The notes: a model not told the origin generated them from the letters alone. A stretch of 64,000 nt of DNA from Lysinibacillus sp. ZYM-1 (GCF_001308875.1 NZ_KQ465107.1:124001-188000); one strand, 5' to 3'. Counted from the stretch's first letter, positions 1-9,057 are shown. Translations and numbers: made by a program.

Positions 1-1
1 C

Positions 2-1465
2 CTTCAAAGTAATCAGGATTCACGCGCAGAATTCAAACAAAAATCTGAAGATCTAATGGCTTCTTTGACTTCCGAAAAATCCATTAAGCTTCTAGAAGCT
101 ATTAATAAAAGTGAGCAAAATGTTCAACAATTTGCGGATCGTATGTTTGAGTTAAAGGCTTCGGGAGAAACAGAAAAGTACGAAAAGTTAGATAGTACAC
201 AAGGACGTTTAATTATTAAACAATTTGACGAACGCGTTGAAAATCTTTCTGATTATCAAAATGAGTATATTGATGGAAAAATTGCTGCTACATCCAAACA
301 AATTCAAGATATTAAGATCCAAATGATTCTTCTTGGGGGCCTTTCTGTTGTCATAAGTCTGATAATTGCAATGGTTGTAGGTAGCCTAATGTCTCGTCCA
401 ATCAACGGCATGGCGAAGGCAGCGAAAAAAATAGCAGAAGGTGACTTAACAGCTGAACAGATTCATATCAAAAATCGCGATGAAGTTGGTGATTTAGCAC
501 TAGCATTTAATCAAATGGCTGTTAATTTGAAGGATTTAATCACAAATGTACGTCACAACACTGTACAAGTTAGTGGCTCTGCTGCTGAATTAACAGCAAG
601 TGCTGACCAAACAATCCAAGCTACAGAGCAAATCACATCTTCGATTCAAGAAGTGGCTAGTGGCTCTGAAGCTCAAGGCAAAAATGCTACAGAAAGCTCC
701 GAAGCAATGAAAAACATGACAAAGGGCATACAACAATTAGCTTCTACTACTGCGGCAGTTTCTGAGCTAGCAATGGAAACAAATTCAGAGGCTCAGAAAG
801 GAAATGAATCTTTACATCGAGTTATTTCGCAAATGACTACGATAAACACTGCTGTCTTAGAATCTGCAAGCGTTGTCAAAAATTTAGACGGACATTCTAT
901 TGAAATAGGAAATATCATTGGTATTATTACAGATATTGCAGAACAGACAAATTTATTAGCGCTCAATGCAGCTATCGAGGCGGCTCGTGCAGGTGATCAT
1001 GGAAGAGGTTTTGCCGTTGTGGCAGATGAAGTGAAAAAGTTAGCTGAGCAATCCAAAAAATCAGCTGAGCAAATTGCTACTTTGATTGCTGAAATTCAAC
1101 AAGATACAAATCGTGCTGTGAAGGTGATGGATACTGGTACACAAGAAGTTCAAATTGGTATGCAAGTGGTTCAGATAGCTGAAGAGGGTTTTTCCAAAAT
1201 TGTGGAGCTTGTTGAACAAGTGTCGATGCAAATTCAAGAAGCAACAACAGTTTCGGAGGAAATGTCATCCAGTGCAGAGCAAATTTATGCATCCTTTGAT
1301 GAAATAGCAACCATTGCTCAAATGTCTTCAAGTAATTTACAAAATGTCGCTTCTGCCTCTGAAGAGCAGTTAGCAACTATCGAGGAAGTAGCTGCCTCCG
1401 CAGCAACGCTTTCAAATATGGCTGAAGAGCTTCAAACTGAAGTCTCTCGTTTTAAATTAGACTAA
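2..1465 (+). CDS. Methyl-accepting chemotaxis protein, 5' end cut by window
   Basis: Membrane chemoreceptor that signals through CheW/CheA. The reading frame is open back to the first base, so the true start lies outside the window; the internal ATG at 56 is not the start. Visible parts are the end of a helical extracytoplasmic sensor, one transmembrane helix (around [20 protein letters not shown]), a HAMP linker and the long antiparallel signalling hairpin. The conserved hairpin tip is clear ([18 protein letters not shown], then [18 protein letters not shown]). The ligand cannot be told because most of the sensor is missing. It ends just before a strong hairpin terminator and faces the HAD gene on the other strand. 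Confidence 0.95.
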   Translation, partial: LQSNQDSRAEFKQKSEDLMASLTSEKSIKLLEAINKSEQNVQQFADRMFELKASGETEKYEKLDSTQGRLIIKQFDERVENLSDYQNEYIDGKIAATSKQIQDIKIQMILLGGLSVVISLIIAMVVGSLMSRPINGMAKAAKKIAEGDLTAEQIHIKNRDEVGDLALAFNQMAVNLKDLITNVRHNTVQVSGSAAELTASADQTIQATEQITSSIQEVASGSEAQGKNATESSEAMKNMTKGIQQLASTTAAVSELAMETNSEAQKGNESLHRVISQMTTINTAVLESASVVKNLDGHSIEIGNIIGIITDIAEQTNLLALNAAIEAARAGDHGRGFAVVADEVKKLAEQSKKSAEQIATLIAEIQQDTNRAVKVMDTGTQEVQIGMQVVQIAEEGFSKIVELVEQVSMQIQEATTVSEEMSSSAEQIYASFDEIATIAQMSSSNLQNVASASEEQLATIEEVAASAATLSNMAEELQTEVSRFKLD

Positions 1466-1467
1466 AA

Positions 1468-1512
1468 AGAAAACTGCTCGACTTTCCTCTAGGAAACGAG
1501 CAGTTTTTTTCT
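1468..1512 (+). terminator. Terminator between convergent MCP and HAD genes
   Basis: The stem AAACTGCTCG/CGAGCAGTTT is followed by a run of T on the + strand. There is also a T-rich tail on the - strand, so it may serve both genes. Confidence 0.85.
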
Positions 1513-1528
1513 ATGTATGTACTATTGC

Positions 1529-2278
1529 TCACTTATATTTTGCGCTTAAAAGATTGAGCATTTCTATAATAGCTGCTTCCACACTCGGAACTTGCAAAGT
1601 AGCCTTCTCACGAACCTGATGCTCCCCCACACAAACACTTTCCTTTGCCTTCAAAAACATCGAGGCATCGTTCGCATCATTTCCAAATGCAATATACTCT
1701 CCTTCTACTACACCTAATTTAGTTAAGCCATTCCACTTATCAATGCCATTAGGGCTTAAATCTATAATATTTTCTGATGTATGTTCATAAAGCGAAACCG
1801 GAAGTTTCTGTAGCTCAAATAATACCTCATCTATATGCTCCCCAGGAAATAAAACAACTTTTACAATATCATGAATATCTTGCAACGCTACTTTTTTAGC
1901 TATTTCTAGAGGATCAAGATTTTGATAAATTGGATGATCCTCACTGCCTGTATAAGCATAATCCCAATGGCTATCTACTAGGTATGGTAATTGAAATATT
2001 GTAATGATCTGCAGAATTGCGCCAACTATATCAGTCTCAAATGTAGTTACCTCCATCGTTTTTCCATCACAAGCGACAAATGCTCCATTTCCACCTACCA
2101 TTGGATATTCTCGCATCGTCACTGGCAATACAGGTAATAGATCGCGTATTGGTCTAGCGGAGGCAAAAATGACTTCATGCCCACTCTTTCTACATGCTTC
2201 TAAAGCATTGGTGATACCTTCGCTTAAGGGCTCTCCCTTAAAACAAATTGTACCGTCTAAATCAAAGACAAATTTCAT
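1529..2278 (-). CDS. HAD-superfamily (Cof type) sugar-phosphatase-like hydrolase
   Basis: Predicted cytoplasmic phosphatase of the Cof/YkrA type, about 249 residues. Motif I (FDLDGTI) sits at the extreme N-terminus, motif II is around FASARP, and motif IV (GNDANDASMF) is near the C-terminus; between them lies the C2-type cap typical of Cof enzymes. An upstream in-frame ATG at 2296 exists, but an AGGTAGGAAG Shine-Dalgarno lies just before the ATG at 2278, and starting there puts motif I at residues 2-10 as is usual. It resembles B. subtilis YkrA, but the substrate is unknown. It is a single gene, convergent with the MCP gene and divergent from leuA. Confidence 0.85.
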   Translation of the reverse strand: MKFVFDLDGTICFKGEPLSEGITNALEACRKSGHEVIFASARPIRDLLPVLPVTMREYPMVGGNGAFVACDGKTMEVTTFETDIVGAILQIITIFQLPYLVDSHWDYAYTGSEDHPIYQNLDPLEIAKKVALQDIHDIVKVVLFPGEHIDEVLFELQKLPVSLYEHTSENIIDLSPNGIDKWNGLTKLGVVEGEYIAFGNDANDASMFLKAKESVCVGEHQVREKATLQVPSVEAAIIEMLNLLSAKYK

Positions 2279-2430
2279 GGTCTTCCTACCTTTCAAACGT
2301 CATTTCACAGCTTTTATTATCTCACAGAAATGACTATTTTTAGAGGCTACTTATTCATTTCACTAATTATCAAATATTTAATAAAGCAAATATTACTTTA
2401 GACAGAATTAAAAAAATTTTTAGAAAATTA

Positions 2431-2459
2431 TTGACAGGCTATTAATATCCAAGTAATAT
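2431..2459 (+). promoter_or_regulatory. Sigma-A promoter of the leuA T-box leader
   Basis: A perfect TTGACA (-35) is followed after 17 bases by TAATAT (-10). Transcription should start near 2466, just ahead of the T-box leader. Confidence 0.8.
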
Positions 2460-2465
2460 TGCTTT

Positions 2466-2738
2466 CAACAACACATTGTAGGCCAAGATTGGAAATAGTA
2501 AAAGTGGTTGTGTACTTGTAGAGAGCCGATGGTTGGTGTAAATCGGTAGACACACATTTTGAACTCGTCCATGAGCTACTCCCTGAACAATTTAGTAAGG
2601 GATGTCGGTTTCCCCCGTTAACAGGATAGACAGTGATAGCTGTCGATAAGGGGACTTTTTCTGTAAAGAAAAGGTCAATTAGAGTGGTACCGCGAGCATA
2701 AACTCGTCTCTATTTTCAGATAGAGATGGGTTTTTTTG
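2466..2738 (+). promoter_or_regulatory. T-box riboswitch (leucine specifier) upstream of leuA
   Basis: Class I T-box leader that reads uncharged tRNA. The conserved T-box antiterminator sequence AGAGTGGTACCGCGAG is at 2681-2696. The AGAGAGCCGATGG stem I base element is near 2520, and the specifier-loop region GAACTCGTCC contains CTC (Leu) at 2564-2566. An intrinsic terminator (stem around CTCTATTTTCAGATAGAG plus a T run) occupies 2702-2738. When leucyl-tRNA is uncharged, the antiterminator forms and leuA is read. The specifier was chosen by position and agrees with the gene's product. Confidence 0.93.
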
Positions 2739-2806
2739 TTTTTTAATGAATCATTGGCCTAAGTGTAGATTTTAGATACTGATTACTACAAAAGGAGTGT
2801 TTAAAA

Positions 2807-4378
2807 ATGGGAAGAAAAATTTGGGTATTTGATACAACATTACGAGATGGCGAACAGGTGCCAGGAGCAAAGCTAAATTTATATGAAAAAGTAGAGATTG
2901 CACAGCAACTTAAAAAATTGGGTGTCGATATTATCGAAGCTGGATTCCCTGCTTCATCACAGGGGGATTTTGATGCAGTCAAAGCTGTAGCAGAGAAGGT
3001 CGGTAATACAAGTGATATTATGATTACAGCATTAGCACGTGCTGTAAAGGCAGATATTGACGCTGTCTATAACGCTGTGAAATACGCTGAAAATCCTATG
3101 ATTCACATGGTACTTGGAACATCAGATATACATGTGGAAAAAAAATTCAGCAAATCAAAAGATCAAATTCTACAAATTGGTGTAGATGCCGTAAAATATG
3201 CCAAAACGCTATTGCCACAAGTTCAATATTCCACAGAGGATGCATCCCGTTCAGATTTTGAGTATCTTTGGAAGACAATTGAAGCTGTTATGAGAGCTGG
3301 CGCTACTATTATTAACGTTCCTGATACAGTCGGCTATGCAGAACCAGAGGAATTCGGTGAAATGATCTATAAATTGAACAACCGTATGAAAAATTTAGAC
3401 GACAGCGTTCTTCTTAGCGTTCATTGCCACAATGACCTTGGAATGGCGACAGCTAATACACTTGCTGCCATTAAAAATGGTGCCGATAAAGTAGAATGTA
3501 CAATTAATGGTATTGGTGAACGTGCAGGTAATGCGGCATTAGAAGAAGTTGTCATGGCTCTAAAAACTCGTAGCAACGTCTACAATGCTGATACACGTAT
3601 TAACACAAAAGAAATTATTAATACTTCTCGCCTTGTTTCTAGCTTTATGGGCTTAGATGTTCAAGTCAATAAAGCCATTACGGGAGATAATGCATTTGCC
3701 CATTCATCTGGCATTCATCAAGACGGATTACTAAAATCTCGTGATGCCTATGAAATTGTGCATCCTGAAGACGTAGGACTTGATGATATGGAGCTTGTAC
3801 TAACAGCACGTTCAGGTCGTCATGCAGTAAAAAATGCTCTTGAAAAATTAGGGTTTTCGAATCTTTCTACAGATGAATTCGAAGGAATCTTTGAAGGCTT
3901 CCTAAAACTAGCGGACGCCAAAAAGGAAGTATATGATCACGATTTATACGTTATAGTTGAAAGCTATTACGAAAAACATGATGCTTCTAACAAAAATGCG
4001 ACACATTACAGTGACCAATTCTTTGATATCGAAGATTTACAAGTCGTCAGCAATACAAGCTTCCCTTCTGCGAGCGTTAAAGTTCGTAAAGGTAATGAAG
4101 TATTTAAAGCCAGCGCGGTTGGCTCAGGTCCAATCGATGCCCTTTATTCAGCGATTGCAGAAATTACAAACATGGATGTAAAGCTAGTGGAATATAATAT
4201 TAACAGTGTTTCGCGTGGCAAAGAGGCGTTAGGAAAAGTAAAAATCACGATTGAGCATGAAGGTGAAAAGTATATGGCTAAAGCAGCAGATACTGATATT
4301 CTAAAAGCGAGTGCCCTAGCCTATATTAATGCCATCAATAGCATTGTCGTGGCAAAATTAACACCTGTCATGAATTAA
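2807..4378 (+). CDS. leuA: 2-isopropylmalate synthase
   Basis: First committed step of leucine synthesis: acetyl-CoA plus 2-oxoisovalerate gives 2-isopropylmalate. The N-terminal TIM barrel opens with DTTLRDGEQ, the metal-binding HCHNDLG motif is in the middle, and a glycine-rich [13 protein letters not shown] segment follows. The C-terminal part (about residue 390 on) looks like the regulatory LeuA dimer domain that binds leucine. The length (523) is normal for the family. Start is an ATG behind AAAGGAGTG. It stands alone under its own leucine T-box instead of in an ilv-leu operon; no other branched-chain genes are in the window. Confidence 0.96.
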   Translation: MGRKIWVFDTTLRDGEQVPGAKLNLYEKVEIAQQLKKLGVDIIEAGFPASSQGDFDAVKAVAEKVGNTSDIMITALARAVKADIDAVYNAVKYAENPMIHMVLGTSDIHVEKKFSKSKDQILQIGVDAVKYAKTLLPQVQYSTEDASRSDFEYLWKTIEAVMRAGATIINVPDTVGYAEPEEFGEMIYKLNNRMKNLDDSVLLSVHCHNDLGMATANTLAAIKNGADKVECTINGIGERAGNAALEEVVMALKTRSNVYNADTRINTKEIINTSRLVSSFMGLDVQVNKAITGDNAFAHSSGIHQDGLLKSRDAYEIVHPEDVGLDDMELVLTARSGRHAVKNALEKLGFSNLSTDEFEGIFEGFLKLADAKKEVYDHDLYVIVESYYEKHDASNKNATHYSDQFFDIEDLQVVSNTSFPSASVKVRKGNEVFKASAVGSGPIDALYSAIAEITNMDVKLVEYNINSVSRGKEALGKVKITIEHEGEKYMAKAADTDILKASALAYINAINSIVVAKLTPVMN

Positions 4379-4383
4379 AACAA

Positions 4384-4422
4384 GAAAAGCAGTATGGCTA
4401 ATTAGTCATACTGCTTTTTCGA
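4384..4422 (+). terminator. leuA terminator
   Basis: A long stem AAGCAGTATGGC/GTCATACTGCTT is followed by T residues. It lies between convergent leuA and metG and has T-rich tails in both directions. Confidence 0.85.
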
Positions 4423-4424
4423 TC

Positions 4425-6059
4425 CTAGACACTATCTCTTACTAATTTTTGATATTCCTCTTCAATTAATTCTATGTCAAGACGTTCAAACAAGGGTGTT
4501 ACATCATGAATGGTTTTAGGTAAATCCACTTGCTCATGCCACATCATTCCATCTATACCTAACATATTTCTTACTTTCTCTGCGGAAAACGGTAGGAATG
4601 GATGTAGTAACTGTCCAAGATTGGCAATAATATAGACGCAGGTTGCTAGTGTACAATTGCCAGCCTCCACATCTTCTTTTACTTGTAACCATGGCTGTTG
4701 TTCATCGAAGTAGCGATTAGTTCCACGAATATACTCAAAAATGGACTCTAATGCTTGCTTGAAATGACCACCCTCAATAAGAATACCCACTTCGTTAAAT
4801 AGCTGAATGGTTTGTTTACGAATAGTACTATCCACCTCAGCCTGTGGCACTTGACTAGCAAAAGATTTCTCTATAAATTTCAATGTTCGGTTCACAAAAT
4901 TACCATAGGCACCAAGTAATTCGCCATTATGGCTGTAAATAAATTCTCGCCATGAAAAATCCGTATCGTGATTTTCCGGTGCATTCATCGTTAAGAAGTA
5001 GCGAATAGAGTCCGCATCATAACGACTTAAAATATAAGGAACCCAAACAGCCCAGTTTTGACTAGTAGATAATTTGCGTTTTTCCAAGGTTAAATATTCA
5101 TTAGATACGATATGTGTTGGCAATGCTTTAGCACCTATCCCCATCAAAATAGCTGGCCAAATAACTGTGTGGAATGGGATATTGTCCTTTCCATGGACAT
5201 AGTACGAAATGGTTTCTTCATTCCATAAGTCTTCAATCGCCACATGATGTTGCTTTGCCCATTCTAGGCTAGCAGTTAAATACCCTGCTACTGCTTCAAT
5301 CCACACATATATTTTCTTACCTTCAAAGCCTGGGACTGGAACATCTATTCCATTTGGTAAATCTCTCGTTACTGCTCGGTCAGGAACGCCCTCTGCTAAG
5401 TAGCGCTCAGTCAATCCTAAGGCATTGTCCCGCCAACGTTTTTCTGCCTTCGCCTCGGTTAAAAAGGACTCTAATTTTCCTTGAAATTGACTAAAGGTAA
5501 AATAAAAATGCTCTGTCTCTCGAATGACTGGCTCATTCCCACATATTTTACAGCACTTGTCGATTAAATCCAGTGGGTCTAAAATTTCCGAGCAGTTATC
5601 ACATTGATCCCCTCTTGCCTTTGCACCACAATTTGGGCATATTCCTTCTACAAATCGATCTGGTAAAAATTGCTGATCCGTCTCACAGTAAGCCTGTTCA
5701 ATTTTCTTTTTATATAAAAAATTGTTGGCAAGTAGCTGTAAAAATAAGCCCTTAACGGATTCATGATGGTGCACTGCGTCTGTTCTTGTGTATAAATCAT
5801 AAGTAAATCCTAGCTCATTAAAACATCTTGTAAATTCATCATGATAATGATTAGCAATCGCCTCGGTTGTTGTGTTTTCCTGTGCTGCACGAATAGAAAT
5901 TGGCGTACCATTACAGTCACTACCTGATACATATAATACTTGCTCACCTTTTTGTCGGTAATATCTAGCCAAAATATCACCTGGTAATAGTGCGGCTACA
6001 TGTCCTAAATGCAAAGAGCCATTTGCATACGGCCAAGCGCCTCCAATAACAATGGTCAT
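4425..6059 (-). CDS. metG: Methionyl-tRNA synthetase, short type-I form
   Basis: Charges tRNA-Met in the cytoplasm. The class-I signature GSLHLGH is at about residues 14-20. Two zinc-knuckle CxxC pairs lie at about 140-175 (CPNCGAK, CDNC, CCKICG), which marks the E. coli-like type-I enzyme. The KMSKS loop is replaced by KLSTS. An anticodon-binding helical domain follows. At 544 residues it stops before the EMAP-like tRNA-binding/dimerisation domain present in B. subtilis MetS (664 residues). Such short MetRS enzymes occur as second copies in some Bacillus and Streptococcus species and can be insensitive to MetRS inhibitors; whether a canonical metS exists elsewhere cannot be seen here. It is preceded by its own methionine T-box. 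Confidence 0.93.
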   Translation of the reverse strand: MTIVIGGAWPYANGSLHLGHVAALLPGDILARYYRQKGEQVLYVSGSDCNGTPISIRAAQENTTTEAIANHYHDEFTRCFNELGFTYDLYTRTDAVHHHESVKGLFLQLLANNFLYKKKIEQAYCETDQQFLPDRFVEGICPNCGAKARGDQCDNCSEILDPLDLIDKCCKICGNEPVIRETEHFYFTFSQFQGKLESFLTEAKAEKRWRDNALGLTERYLAEGVPDRAVTRDLPNGIDVPVPGFEGKKIYVWIEAVAGYLTASLEWAKQHHVAIEDLWNEETISYYVHGKDNIPFHTVIWPAILMGIGAKALPTHIVSNEYLTLEKRKLSTSQNWAVWVPYILSRYDADSIRYFLTMNAPENHDTDFSWREFIYSHNGELLGAYGNFVNRTLKFIEKSFASQVPQAEVDSTIRKQTIQLFNEVGILIEGGHFKQALESIFEYIRGTNRYFDEQQPWLQVKEDVEAGNCTLATCVYIIANLGQLLHPFLPFSAEKVRNMLGIDGMMWHEQVDLPKTIHDVTPLFERLDIELIEEEYQKLVRDSV

Positions 6060-6087
6060 TCTAAATTGCTCCCCTCACATAAAAAAT

Positions 6088-6388
6088 GGTAAAAAAAAAT
6101 CGCCCTAATCAAATCTGATTAGGACGAGTATACCCGTGTTACCACCTATATTTACAAATAGCTCACACTATTTGCCTCATTCAGTACGTCTCCATCTAAA
6201 TAAGAGATACTGCCGCTGTTGTAACGAGTGCCCATCTCGTCGTAATCTACTCGCTAAAAAGCTTTCGGTACGAAGCTCAAAGGTCATTTTCAAAAGGGTT
6301 CATTTACCTCATTTCCACCAACAGAGGCTCTCTACAAAATGCTGATCCAATTTACTTTTCCTTTTCAATGCTTTGTCTATAGGATTGG
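6088..6388 (-). promoter_or_regulatory. T-box riboswitch (methionine specifier) upstream of metG
   Basis: Read on the - strand, the T-box antiterminator sequence AGGTGGTAACACGGG lies at 6133-6147. The AGAGAGCC stem I element is near 6330. The specifier loop contains ATG (Met) at 6285-6287 within TGAAAATGACC. A terminator hairpin (CCTAATCAGATTTGATTAGG plus a long T run) occupies about 6090-6125. The ATG specifier matches the methionyl-tRNA synthetase downstream. Confidence 0.93.
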
Positions 6389-6392
6389 CACT

Positions 6393-6421
6393 ATTTTACG
6401 CTTTCTTGTGATGAAATGCAA
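6393..6421 (-). promoter_or_regulatory. Sigma-A promoter of metG T-box leader
   Basis: On the - strand TTGCAT (6421-6416), 17 bases, then TAAAAT (6398-6393), directly ahead of the T-box leader. Confidence 0.65.
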
Positions 6422-6450
6422 TAATTGCCGTTAAATTGCTCTCACTTTTC

Positions 6451-6473
6451 AAAAAAGCTCCAATGTTGAGCGG
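6451..6473 (-). terminator. Weak terminator after HAD gene
   Basis: A short GCTC/GAGC stem is followed by six T on the - strand, a few bases after the stop of the HAD gene. The stem is short, so efficiency is uncertain. Confidence 0.5.
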
Positions 6474-6484
6474 TTTGTAATTTA

Positions 6485-7132
6485 TTAACCTATCTTTATG
6501 TTTAATAACTCCGTCAAATCATCTATTACAATATTTGCCTTTCGCAATTCATGGTCCTGAGCAAAATCGAAACGGACACCTACTGAGAGAAGCTGATTAT
6601 CGTGGGCAGCCTGTATATCCGAAGAACGATCTCCAACTACCACCCCGTCCTGTATTCCGTTCTCTTTCACTACTTTTTTAACTAAGTCCGATTTATGCCC
6701 ACTTGCAATAGATTGAATGCTATAGGTTCCTCTTATAAAACGGTCTAACTGATATGTCTCTACAATTGCTTGTAAATAATCAACCTGCCCATTACTTGCT
6801 ATGTATAAAGGATAGCTTTTTGACAATGCGGCAAGAGTTTGTTCAGCATTTGGATAGAGCGCACCCTTACGCTTATGGATTTGCTCCGTCAACTTTTCAT
6901 GAAATAGCATATTGCTCTCTTCACGTATTTCTTTTGCATGCATTGGACATAAGGTCTCCCATACTACCGGTAGAGGGACACCCATAATTTCTCGATATTT
7001 TTCTATTGGTGTTTCTCCCTGCCATAAGCCCTTTGTACGCAGCACATCAAATGTGGCATCAAGTGCAGGCTCTAAAATAAGATTTGTTTGAAATAAGGTA
7101 CCATCCATATCAAAAATAAAAGCTTTCGTCAT
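6485..7132 (-). CDS. HAD-IA hydrolase, phosphoglycolate-phosphatase-like
   Basis: Cytoplasmic phosphatase of HAD subfamily IA, 215 residues. Motif I FDMDGTLFQ is at residues 5-13, motif II is around YIASNGQ, and motif IV VVGDRSSDIQAA is near the C-terminus. The frame runs further upstream, but that part would overlap fosB; the ATG at 7132 has a GGAGG site seven bases ahead and puts motif I in the normal place. It lies 16 bases after fosB, so it is probably the last gene of the rsgA-fosB transcript. The substrate is unknown. Confidence 0.87.
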   Translation of the reverse strand: MTKAFIFDMDGTLFQTNLILEPALDATFDVLRTKGLWQGETPIEKYREIMGVPLPVVWETLCPMHAKEIREESNMLFHEKLTEQIHKRKGALYPNAEQTLAALSKSYPLYIASNGQVDYLQAIVETYQLDRFIRGTYSIQSIASGHKSDLVKKVVKENGIQDGVVVGDRSSDIQAAHDNQLLSVGVRFDFAQDHELRKANIVIDDLTELLNIKIG

Positions 7133-7148
7133 AGTAATTCCTCCGCGA

Positions 7149-7574
7149 TTAATTATCAAAAAACTCCATATGTAATTTTTCCTTCTTATAATAATCCAAA
7201 CGATCTTGCAAAGTTCCCGTATGAAATTCAAACTTATGTCCATCAGGGTCAGTAAAGTAGATTGATTGTTTATCTTTTTCATCTCTTTGTCGACCATCTA
7301 AAATATTGACCTTCAATTGCACCAAATGATCATACATTTTATCGAATTCATCCTCAGAGATAGTGAAAGCGATATGTGTATAGGAGTGAATGATGTCATT
7401 GCGCGGGATATCTTTTTCTACATTAAGGGCAAGCCACAGCCCATTTACATCAAAATAGGCTGTGTTGTTCCCCTTTACTAATAACTTGGCATCGAAAACA
7501 TTTTCATAAAATGCAATGGATTTTTCAAGATCAGACACTGAAAATAATAGATGATTGATGCTTTGTATTGTCAT
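7149..7574 (-). CDS. fosB: FosB-type bacillithiol S-transferase (fosfomycin resistance)
   Basis: A metal-dependent enzyme that opens the fosfomycin epoxide with bacillithiol. It is a single glyoxalase/VOC-fold protein of 141 residues. The three metal ligands of the family are present (His8 in INHLLF, His67 in SYTHIAF, Glu116 in GHKFEFHTGT). The C-terminal GTLQDRLDYYKKEK stretch is very close to B. subtilis FosB. The position equivalent to Cys9 of some FosB enzymes is Leu, as in B. subtilis. Start is the ATG at 7574 with AGGAG ahead; the in-frame ATG at 7592 lacks a proper site. It follows rsgA by 14 bases, so is probably co-transcribed and subject to the attenuator at 8752-8945. Confidence 0.92.
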   Translation of the reverse strand: MTIQSINHLLFSVSDLEKSIAFYENVFDAKLLVKGNNTAYFDVNGLWLALNVEKDIPRNDIIHSYTHIAFTISEDEFDKMYDHLVQLKVNILDGRQRDEKDKQSIYFTDPDGHKFEFHTGTLQDRLDYYKKEKLHMEFFDN

Positions 7575-7588
7575 ATGTGTGCTCCTAT

Positions 7589-8659
7589 TCACTTTTTTCC
7601 TTTTTTAAATCCTTTGGAAATTTGCTTCCACTTACGTTGCTCCTCAAGCTTAGCCTGCACATTTGTTTTACGTTCCATATAAGCCAATTCCCTTTGTAGC
7701 TTAAAATAACTTTGCAGACGGTATTGATCGAGTTCACCATCTGTAATTGCTTGCCGCACTGCACAATAAGGCTCATTTTGATGCGTACAATCACGATAAC
7801 GGCAAGCTGTTGCTAATTCCTCAATATCTTGAAAGCTAGAAGTTAAACTATCACCTTGATTCCATAATTGTAGCTCACGCATTCCTGGTGTATCAATCAA
7901 ACAACCGCCAGCAGGTAACATTACTAACTCTCGATGGGTCGTTGTATGGCGCCCCTTAGCATCATCCTCACGAATCCCTGCTACCTTCATCAGCATTTCG
8001 CCACATAGCGCATTCGTTAATGTGGATTTCCCAGCACCCGAAGAGCCTAGTAATGCCCCAGTGACACCCTCTGTAAATAATGCTTGAATGTCTATTAGGC
8101 CTTCTCCAGATACAGCACTCGTTACAAAAATATCTACACCAAAGGCTATAGATTCAACTTCTTGCACTAAACTTGAAGCATCCTCACACAAATCTGCCTT
8201 TGTCAGAACAACAATGGGCTTTGCACCTGAATCCCAGGCAGCCACTAGATATCGCTCCAAACGACGAATATTAAAATCAGCATTCAAGCTCATGACAAGT
8301 AACACAATATCCACATTCGATGCAACAATTTGTTCCTGAATTTCCGTACCAGCCACTTTTCGTGAAAAAGCAGATTTTCGTTGGAATAATTGATGAATAA
8401 TTGCCCGTTCCTCACCAGGCATTTTCTCCACCAATACCCAATCACCAACTGCTGGGTAATCTTCTCGAGCTAAAGATGTATAGGCATAATGACCAGCAAT
8501 TGTCGCAAGCCATTCCCCTTCTTGTGCTAACACACGGTAGGAATGCTTATGCTCTAAAGTAACCCTCGCAGGCACACAATTCTTAAACTTAGTCTGTTTC
8601 TTCATTTCTATCATTTGTTCTTCAAAATACGTTGTAAAACCTAATGTTGTTAAATTCAA
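7589..8659 (-). CDS. rsgA: RsgA-type circularly permuted ribosome-assembly GTPase
   Basis: GTPase that acts on the 30S subunit during late assembly. The motifs come in permuted order: G4 TKAD (153-156), G1 GSSGAGKST (205-213), G3 DTPG (256-259). The N-terminal OB-fold precedes them, and the C-terminal zinc knuckle follows (Cys286, Cys291, His293, Cys299). At 356 residues it is longer than the usual 290-300-residue RsgA/CpgA, with an N-terminal extension and a basic tail (KGFKKGKK), so it may be a second, accessory paralogue. Start is TTG at 8659 behind a full AGGAGG. It follows an attenuator with a translated leader and precedes fosB, which suggests control by translation stress. Confidence 0.92.
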   Translation of the reverse strand: MNLTTLGFTTYFEEQMIEMKKQTKFKNCVPARVTLEHKHSYRVLAQEGEWLATIAGHYAYTSLAREDYPAVGDWVLVEKMPGEERAIIHQLFQRKSAFSRKVAGTEIQEQIVASNVDIVLLVMSLNADFNIRRLERYLVAAWDSGAKPIVVLTKADLCEDASSLVQEVESIAFGVDIFVTSAVSGEGLIDIQALFTEGVTGALLGSSGAGKSTLTNALCGEMLMKVAGIREDDAKGRHTTTHRELVMLPAGGCLIDTPGMRELQLWNQGDSLTSSFQDIEELATACRYRDCTHQNEPYCAVRQAITDGELDQYRLQSYFKLQRELAYMERKTNVQAKLEEQRKWKQISKGFKKGKK

Positions 8660-8751
8660 TTTATTTTCCTCCTAAATGTGCATATCTATGATGCCTCTGC
8701 CTAGACATCAGCCAGAGACTTCATCTTGATTCATCAAATTTTGAACCACGA

Positions 8752-8945
8752 TAAAAAAACCTTGTATCTACGCAATTCGGTAGTTACAAGGTTTCACACG
8801 CACGTTTAAAAGGATATACAAATACCTCGAGCTAAGCACGACGTCACTTTGTATATTTTAGGCGTGTGAAATGAAACAAACCGAATTGCAGTTCGCTAAA
8901 AATAGATCTATTCATCATGTCACATCACCTACTTTCCATTTAGTT
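8752..8945 (-). promoter_or_regulatory. Predicted ribosome-mediated transcription attenuator upstream of rsgA-fosB
   Basis: Read on the - strand. Stem A is GCAATTCGGT (8889-8880) with ACCGAATTGC (8781-8772). Stem B is TTTCACACGC (8871-8862) with GCGTGTGAAA (8801-8792). Stem C is ATATACAAA (8856-8848) with TTTGTATAT (8822-8814). All three are exact and nested. The 3' arm of A lies in the loop and inner stem of a terminator (CCTTGTA/TACAAGG plus CTAC/GTAG, 8791-8760) followed by seven T (8759-8753). Stem A and the terminator therefore exclude each other. The 5' arms of A, B and C are all inside the 24-codon leader ORF, so ribosome position should decide which structure forms. Confidence 0.82.
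8844..8918 (-). CDS. Leader peptide of the rsgA attenuator (24 codons)
   Basis: Short ORF starting with two ATGs (8918 and 8915) behind AAGTAGGTGAT and ending at TGA 8846-8844. The product begins MMNRSIFSEL and ends HFTRLKYTK. Codons 10-13 form the 5' arm of stem A, codons 17-19 overlap stem B and the last codons overlap stem C. It carries Arg19-Leu20-Lys21, matching the +X+ pattern (Arg/Lys-X-Arg/Lys) at which macrolide-bound ribosomes are known to stall, as in ErmDL. Its role as a sensor, not a working protein, is inferred from position and overlap with the stems. Confidence 0.72.
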   Translation of the reverse strand: MMNRSIFSELQFGLFHFTRLKYTK

Positions 8946-8951
8946 GTTACC

Positions 8952-8980
8952 AATATAGCTAAAATTTAGGGAATTGTCAA
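8952..8980 (-). promoter_or_regulatory. Sigma-A promoter of the rsgA leader
   Basis: On the - strand TTGACA (8980-8975), a 17-base spacer, then TATATT (8957-8952). It predicts a start near 8945, about 27 bases ahead of the leader ORF. Confidence 0.8.
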
Positions 8981-9057
8981 ATACAATATTATAAGCATGT
9001 ATTCACTTCCTTAACGCATAGAATGAACAAGACCAATAAATACGAGGAGATGTTGAA

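Noticed and set aside
56-1465. ATG at 56 as the start of the chemoreceptor
   Set aside because: The frame is open to the window edge, and a start here would remove the first transmembrane helix and most of the sensor domain.
8752-8889. The inverted repeats as a transposon end or repeat element
   Set aside because: The arms are nested, match a terminator plus uORF on the - strand, and no second copy or transposase is in the window.
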